Positions 61,901 to 64,000 of a DNA stretch of 64,000 nucleotides are shown here, piece by piece. Position numbers and translations under genes: made by a program. Within the stretch, counting starts at the first letter, position 1. Every line of letters begins with the position of its first letter. Where the stretch lies: positions 9,987,001-10,051,000 of the forward strand of contig OX335653.1 in the NCBI GenBank assembly GCA_946894095.1. Reading direction: 5' to 3'. Source of the stretch: Incurvaria masculella. Its lineage: Eukaryota > Arthropoda > Insecta > Lepidoptera > Incurvariidae. Below the pieces are notes generated by a model, which worked only from the letters and a program-made list of their open reading frames with translations, did no database searches and was not told the origin of the DNA.

Positions 61901-63797
61901 AAATGATAGCTAGTGCTTCCCAAGTGGTCCCATTTTAATTTGGTTAAGTTCTGACAATGATATCCATGAGAAAATCATAAAAGTCTTAAATTTGTATTAA
62001 GATGTGCGCGACAAATGGACGAATAACTCAATATAACGCCAACCGATTTCGGTGATTCTTTTTTTATTGGAAAGGACGTGTACAAATTAGTAAGTTTACT
62101 TCAGATTCACTAAAAATAAACAAATAAAAAAACAAATTTAACAAAAAAAATAACCGACTTCAAAGGAAAATCACTGAAAAGTAAAAAATAATTTTCATTT
62201 TTGTAGTTACGATTTCTGTAATTTTTTGAGTCGGTGTCAGCCAAGGTTAGGTTAGGTTAGGTTAGGTTAGGTTAGGTTAGGTTAGGTTAGGTTCTCTTGA
62301 TTGGCGCAGCGGGTGCCCGGCTGACGCCGACTCAAAAAATTACAGAAATCGTAACTACAAAAATGAAAATTATATTTTTTCTTTTTAGTGATTTTCCTTT
62401 GAAGTCGGTTATTTTTTTTGTTAAATTGGTTTTTTTTTTTCCTTTTTTTGCATATCATAGAAAATTCGTTTGTTCTTTTGGATTTTTATGGTGATCCGTA
62501 TAATCAGCATTCGGATGATCGACCTTCTACTGTGTATGTAACACTGCATGTATGTAACGCATGTATCCTGCCAGGATAGCTTGAAAAGGGATGGCTGTTG
62601 TTATGTTGCAGAGCTGCCGCTAAGAAGCATTACGATTGGCATAGAGGAGTCACATATACTTGTGATATCTGTGGAGTAGTTTCAACGTAAGTATTATATG
62701 CTTTAATATTTTACGAATAAACAAATGTAAGCATAACAGCATGTACAAGTTGTTTTCTTAAGCGAGTTCCGGACGAATCTGATCCATGCAAAATTTCTTG
62801 TATACACCACACAAATAGTAATGGACTTTGAGTTACTAATTATATTTACTACTACTAATATTTTAATGCAAGTCGGCTGCGACCACAACAAGAAAACGCA
62901 CTAGGTGTGCTACCGTACCGCAGTGTGCTCTTGTATTTCAAAGCTGTAATAATCCCTCAGCAAGCTGACCACGCACCTGTCGCACGTCCGCATCAAGCAC
63001 CCCTCGCAGCACATCTGCGGCGCCTGCGGAGACTCCTTCGTGAGTCAGCGCGGTCTCTGCGACCACACCAAGAGGATGCATGAGGTAATAGTGTGCTCTT
63101 GAATTTCAAAGTTGAAACAGTGCCTCATCAATTGGCACCTATCGCAAGTTCGTATCGAGCACCCTTCGCAAGGGGGGGGGGGACCCCTTCGTGAACCAGT
63201 CCAAACCTTTGCAACCACTCCAAGAAGGTGCTTGAGGTGATAGTCCATAACGAATAGAAGCGAAGTTACGTTCATGGTTGGCGATGTTTAGCTCCACGCT
63301 AGGACATTTTTGTATTTACCTACTGATATGAATTGCTCTCCTCATATTTGTATTCATAGCCAGGGTGTTAATGGACTTATGGTCCAGGTATGTTTAAAGC
63401 AAAAAAGGTGGACACAGGTTGTCGATTCTTGGGGCGCACCAGGGTGAGAATAGAACTAATTAGAGAGGATTTCGCCCCGCCAAGGTTCTAGTAATTTGGC
63501 AGTACCTATACCCGGATGTTCTGTCTGGACAGCGTGTGCAGGTGGCAGAGGGAGCAGGCGCATTCTGTGCTGCTTGCGACGTGCGTTTCGCCTCAGAGCA
63601 GATCTACACAAGGCACCTCATTATATCGCCGCGGCACGCTCTCGATCGCTCCGCCATTCCGTGAGTGCATGAATTCTCTCTATGCTCACTTATGTTTTGC
63701 TATCGTGTCCTATTCTAGGTTCCGAGTACTCAAACGTAAGAAAGTTCTGACCATTGCGAACAACTTTTCTCAAGAGAGAAAGTACAAATGTGTCTGA
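55939..63797 (+). CDS. ZAD-type C2H2 zinc-finger protein, 9 exons
   Basis: Probable nuclear DNA-binding protein of the insect ZAD zinc-finger class. Exons 55939-56064, 57372-57500, 58019-58447, 58747-58881, 60083-60213, 62612-62686, 62961-63084, 63542-63660 and 63719-63797 join in phase to 448 residues. The ZAD zinc site is C13/C16 (exon 1) with C52/C55 (LCWEC, exon 2). A basic linker in exon 3 (KKRKRRKG) suggests nuclear import. Fingers: HKCTLCFKGF..NNHMRLH, LQCDICKV..LQAHCHISGSH, YRCKLCPS..KKHYDWH, YTCDIC..HVRIKH, HICGACGDSF..DHTKRMH and FCAACDVRFAS..RHLIISPRH. The last exon ends abruptly in KYKCV, a truncated finger, which is odd; the 58-base intron before it is short. Exon 5 is the first of six tandem copies, and exon 7 is also duplicated. 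No family-level target can be inferred. Confidence 0.9.
56250..56350 (+). repeat. SINE tail fragment
   Basis: GACCTGGCATGGCACCTCAT, AAATGCGGTGTGTTGGACTA, ATGTCATGGCAGTGG, CCATCCATGTGCAGCTACAT. Zinc-finger gene intron 1. Confidence 0.65.
56890..56965. repeat. Palindrome around TTATGAGATAACACAAAATT
   Basis: Arm TATGAGATAACACAAAATT with its inverse AATTTTGTGTTATCTCATA across a GTACCA spacer, extended outward imperfectly (AGCGTTAGC / GCTAACTCT). A compact MITE or remnant. Confidence 0.75.
57672..57832. mobile_element. MITE 'ATGCTGAGATTCATAGACG', copy 2
   Basis: ATGCTGAGATTCATAGACAT, TACTCGTTCTTGGTTTAGCC and the inverse arm at the other end, with a longer centre that is itself palindromic (CCGACTGTCAG, TTTGACAGTC). 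Zinc-finger gene intron 2. Confidence 0.85.
58578..58680 (-). repeat. SINE tail fragment
   Basis: AACTGGACATGGACAGCTAG, GTCATGATATTAGCTCAACA, CACCACATGGGAACTAGGTG. It ends 66 bases before exon 4 of the zinc-finger gene. Confidence 0.6.
58882..60082 (+). other. Zinc-finger gene intron 4, with a SINE copy
   Basis: A SINE body/tail copy lies at about 59440-59640 (AAGCCCATTTGGGTTATGCA, GCAATGAAAATCCATCCAGT, CCTCTAGTTCCTTTGGGAAT). The rest is AT-rich. Confidence 0.55.
60240..60370 (+). pseudogene. Zinc-finger exon 5, copy 2 (open; possible alternative exon)
   Basis: 131 bases, same length and phases as exon 5, fully open: ALGDLQCDICKVHQHSRLQA, then HCHISGSHMMQYRCKLCPSV. All zinc ligands are kept. 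Acceptor CATCACAG is good; the donor is AATAA/GCAAGT, a GC donor. It could replace exon 5 but cannot be added to it, because 131 is not a multiple of three and only 26 bases separate the copies. Confidence 0.8.
60397..60526 (+). pseudogene. Zinc-finger exon 5, copy 3 (broken)
   Basis: Acceptor CATCGCAG, donor AATAA/GTAAGT. Codon six is TAG (GACCTATAG), followed by a one-base deletion. It also has Cys to Tyr at the finger's Cys before the first His (TACTACCAC). 130 bases. Confidence 0.9.
60553..60683 (+). pseudogene. Zinc-finger exon 5, copy 4 (open, second finger impaired)
   Basis: 131 bases, open, good acceptor (CATTGTAG) and donor (GTAAGT): ALGNLQCDMCKVHLHSRLQT, HCHISGSHMLQYRCKLYLSV. The second finger's CKLC has become CKLY, so one zinc ligand is gone. 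Confidence 0.85.
60710..60840 (+). pseudogene. Zinc-finger exon 5, copy 5 (open, first finger lost)
   Basis: 131 bases without a stop, splice sites intact, but the first finger's cysteines are replaced: QFNISKV for QCDICKV. HFHFGGSD replaces HCHISGSH. The second finger CKLC is kept. Confidence 0.85.
60867..60961 (+). pseudogene. Zinc-finger exon 5, copy 6 (truncated)
   Basis: Starts ALGNLQCDICK after CATTGTAG. A deletion of about 8 bases after CAAGG shifts the frame to a TGA near 60949, and similarity ends at AAAGTACCGCG. Confidence 0.88.
61183..61305. repeat. Imperfect palindromic element
   Basis: ACTTGTCACATGGGATTTTT, GTCGAAAACC and AATGAAAATTAC face ATTTTCATTTTGCGAAAATT, TTCGACATCC, TTACATGTGACAGCTGAC. 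MITE-like, in intron 5. Confidence 0.6.
61311..61625 (-). mobile_element. CR1/L2-like LINE 3' end with (AAT)n tail
   Basis: A minus frame reads LKLNQTRFNSNPRKYFLSNR, VVDSWNKLPQEVISAITVNG, FKNQLDKDLNN, the standard C-terminus of CR1/L2/Jockey-type LINE ORF2, then a stop and a tail ending in six AAT units (61311-61330). Confidence 0.88.
61765..62134 (+). repeat. 'TTAACCGACTTCAAAAAAAGG' lepidopteran repeat
   Basis: TTTAACCGACTTCAAAAAAA, GGAGGAGGTTATCAATTCGT, CTGTATGTTTTTTT, then TGGGTGAACCGATTTTGATG. Widespread in moths and butterflies; its end continues into the palindrome that follows. Confidence 0.75.
62135..62427. repeat. 108-bp inverted repeat enclosing nine TTAGG telomeric units
   Basis: Arms 62135-62242 and 62319-62427 (AACCGACTTCAAAGGAAAAT, GTAGTTACGATTTCTGTAAT, TTTTTTGAGTCGG and inverse) differ at only a few bases. 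The loop holds GTTAG x9 at 62246-62290, the canonical insect telomere unit TTAGG. Confidence 0.92.
62876..62903 (+). pseudogene. Remnant of zinc-finger exon 7, upstream copy
   Basis: GGCTGCGACCACAACAAGAA, AACGCACTAG/GTGTG parallels the end of exon 7 (CTCTGCGACCACACCAAGAG, GATGCATGAG/GTAATAG). The following intron text AGTGTGCTCTTGTATTTCAA is also shared. CATGAG has become CACTAG. Confidence 0.75.
63129..63236 (+). pseudogene. Decayed copy of zinc-finger exon 7, downstream
   Basis: TGGCACCTATCGCAAGTTCG, TATCGAGCACCCTTCGCAAG parallels ACGCACCTGTCGCACGTCCG, CATCAAGCACCCCTCGCAGC. The finger's CGGCGCCTGCGGA is replaced by a run of about 12 G. The acceptor is CTCAT instead of CTCAG; the donor GAG/GTGATAG remains. 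Confidence 0.85.
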
Positions 63798-63877
63798 AAA
63801 AAAAAAATATTTTACTTTTTTTAGTTTTATTTTTATTTTTATTTCTTTAGTTTTATTTAAAGTTTAAACTGTAACAG

Positions 63878-63985
63878 CTGTATTCTGAGTGGGCGGTCTA
63901 ACTTTAATACGCCGGACTAAACCGGTTTTGTGGTGCTAATCTTGTACTAAGTTTTGACAGGGTCTCTCTGAATATGACTGTAAGT
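63878..63985. repeat. 'TCAGAG' palindromic MITE, copy 4
   Basis: ATTCTGAGTGGGCGGTCTAA, CGCCGGACTAAACCGGTTTT, GTGGTGCTAATCTTGTACTA, AGTTTTGACAGGGTCTCTCT, GAATATGACTG. It lies just downstream of the zinc-finger gene. Confidence 0.8.
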
Positions 63986-64000
63986 GTCTGGTGCTTTGTG

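Noticed and set aside
62246..62290. Chromosome end (telomere)
   Set aside because: Only nine TTAGG units, inside an inverted repeat and a gene intron, with exons on both sides.

Overview
The window is insect nuclear DNA, almost certainly lepidopteran. It is AT-rich, its genes are split into many short exons, and its introns are packed with tRNA-headed SINEs, short terminal-inverted-repeat elements, RTE- and CR1/Jockey-type LINE pieces, a complete DD34D mariner and TTAGG-type telomeric motifs. Six protein genes can be assembled from exon homology with matching splice phases: POLR1H/RPA12 (minus, 217-1984), PDCD6/ALG-2 (plus, 12552-18472), an HP1-family chromodomain protein (plus, 20960-30054), an eclosion hormone (minus, 31927-36863), tektin-2 (minus, 44519-53047) and a ZAD C2H2 zinc-finger protein (plus, 55939-63797). 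Apart from the mariner transposase, every long ORF that crosses an exon is only part of a gene; the real genes are multi-exon.

Layout: 0-2 kb POLR1H. 2-12.5 kb repeat-rich intergenic DNA with a LINE tail and an intact mariner nested inside a smaller inverted-repeat element. 12.5-18.5 kb ALG-2, whose introns carry a tandem palindromic element, an RTE LINE and a decayed DDE transposon. 21-30 kb the HP1 gene, whose third intron holds a 5'-truncated LINE. 32-37 kb the eclosion hormone gene, with two coding exons around a 4.7 kb intron. 37-44 kb repeats, a roughly 98-bp satellite and a hAT-like MITE. 44.5-53 kb tektin-2. 56-63.8 kb the ZAD zinc-finger gene.

The most striking feature is repeated local tandem duplication of single internal exons together with their splice sites. 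The zinc-finger gene has six copies of one exon at a 157-bp period, separated by 26-bp 'introns'. The same gene has a second exon in about three copies. Tektin-2 has one exon in three copies and a probable ghost of another. The HP1 gene has a decayed second copy of its chromoshadow exon and the start of a third. In each case the assembled gene uses one intact copy, and most extra copies carry stops, frameshifts or lost metal ligands. Two or three zinc-finger copies are still open and have lengths compatible only with mutually exclusive use. The genes do not form a pathway; the shared theme is the mutational process and the transposon load. A second notable object is a block of nine TTAGG repeats held in the loop of a 108-bp inverted repeat at 62.1-62.4 kb.
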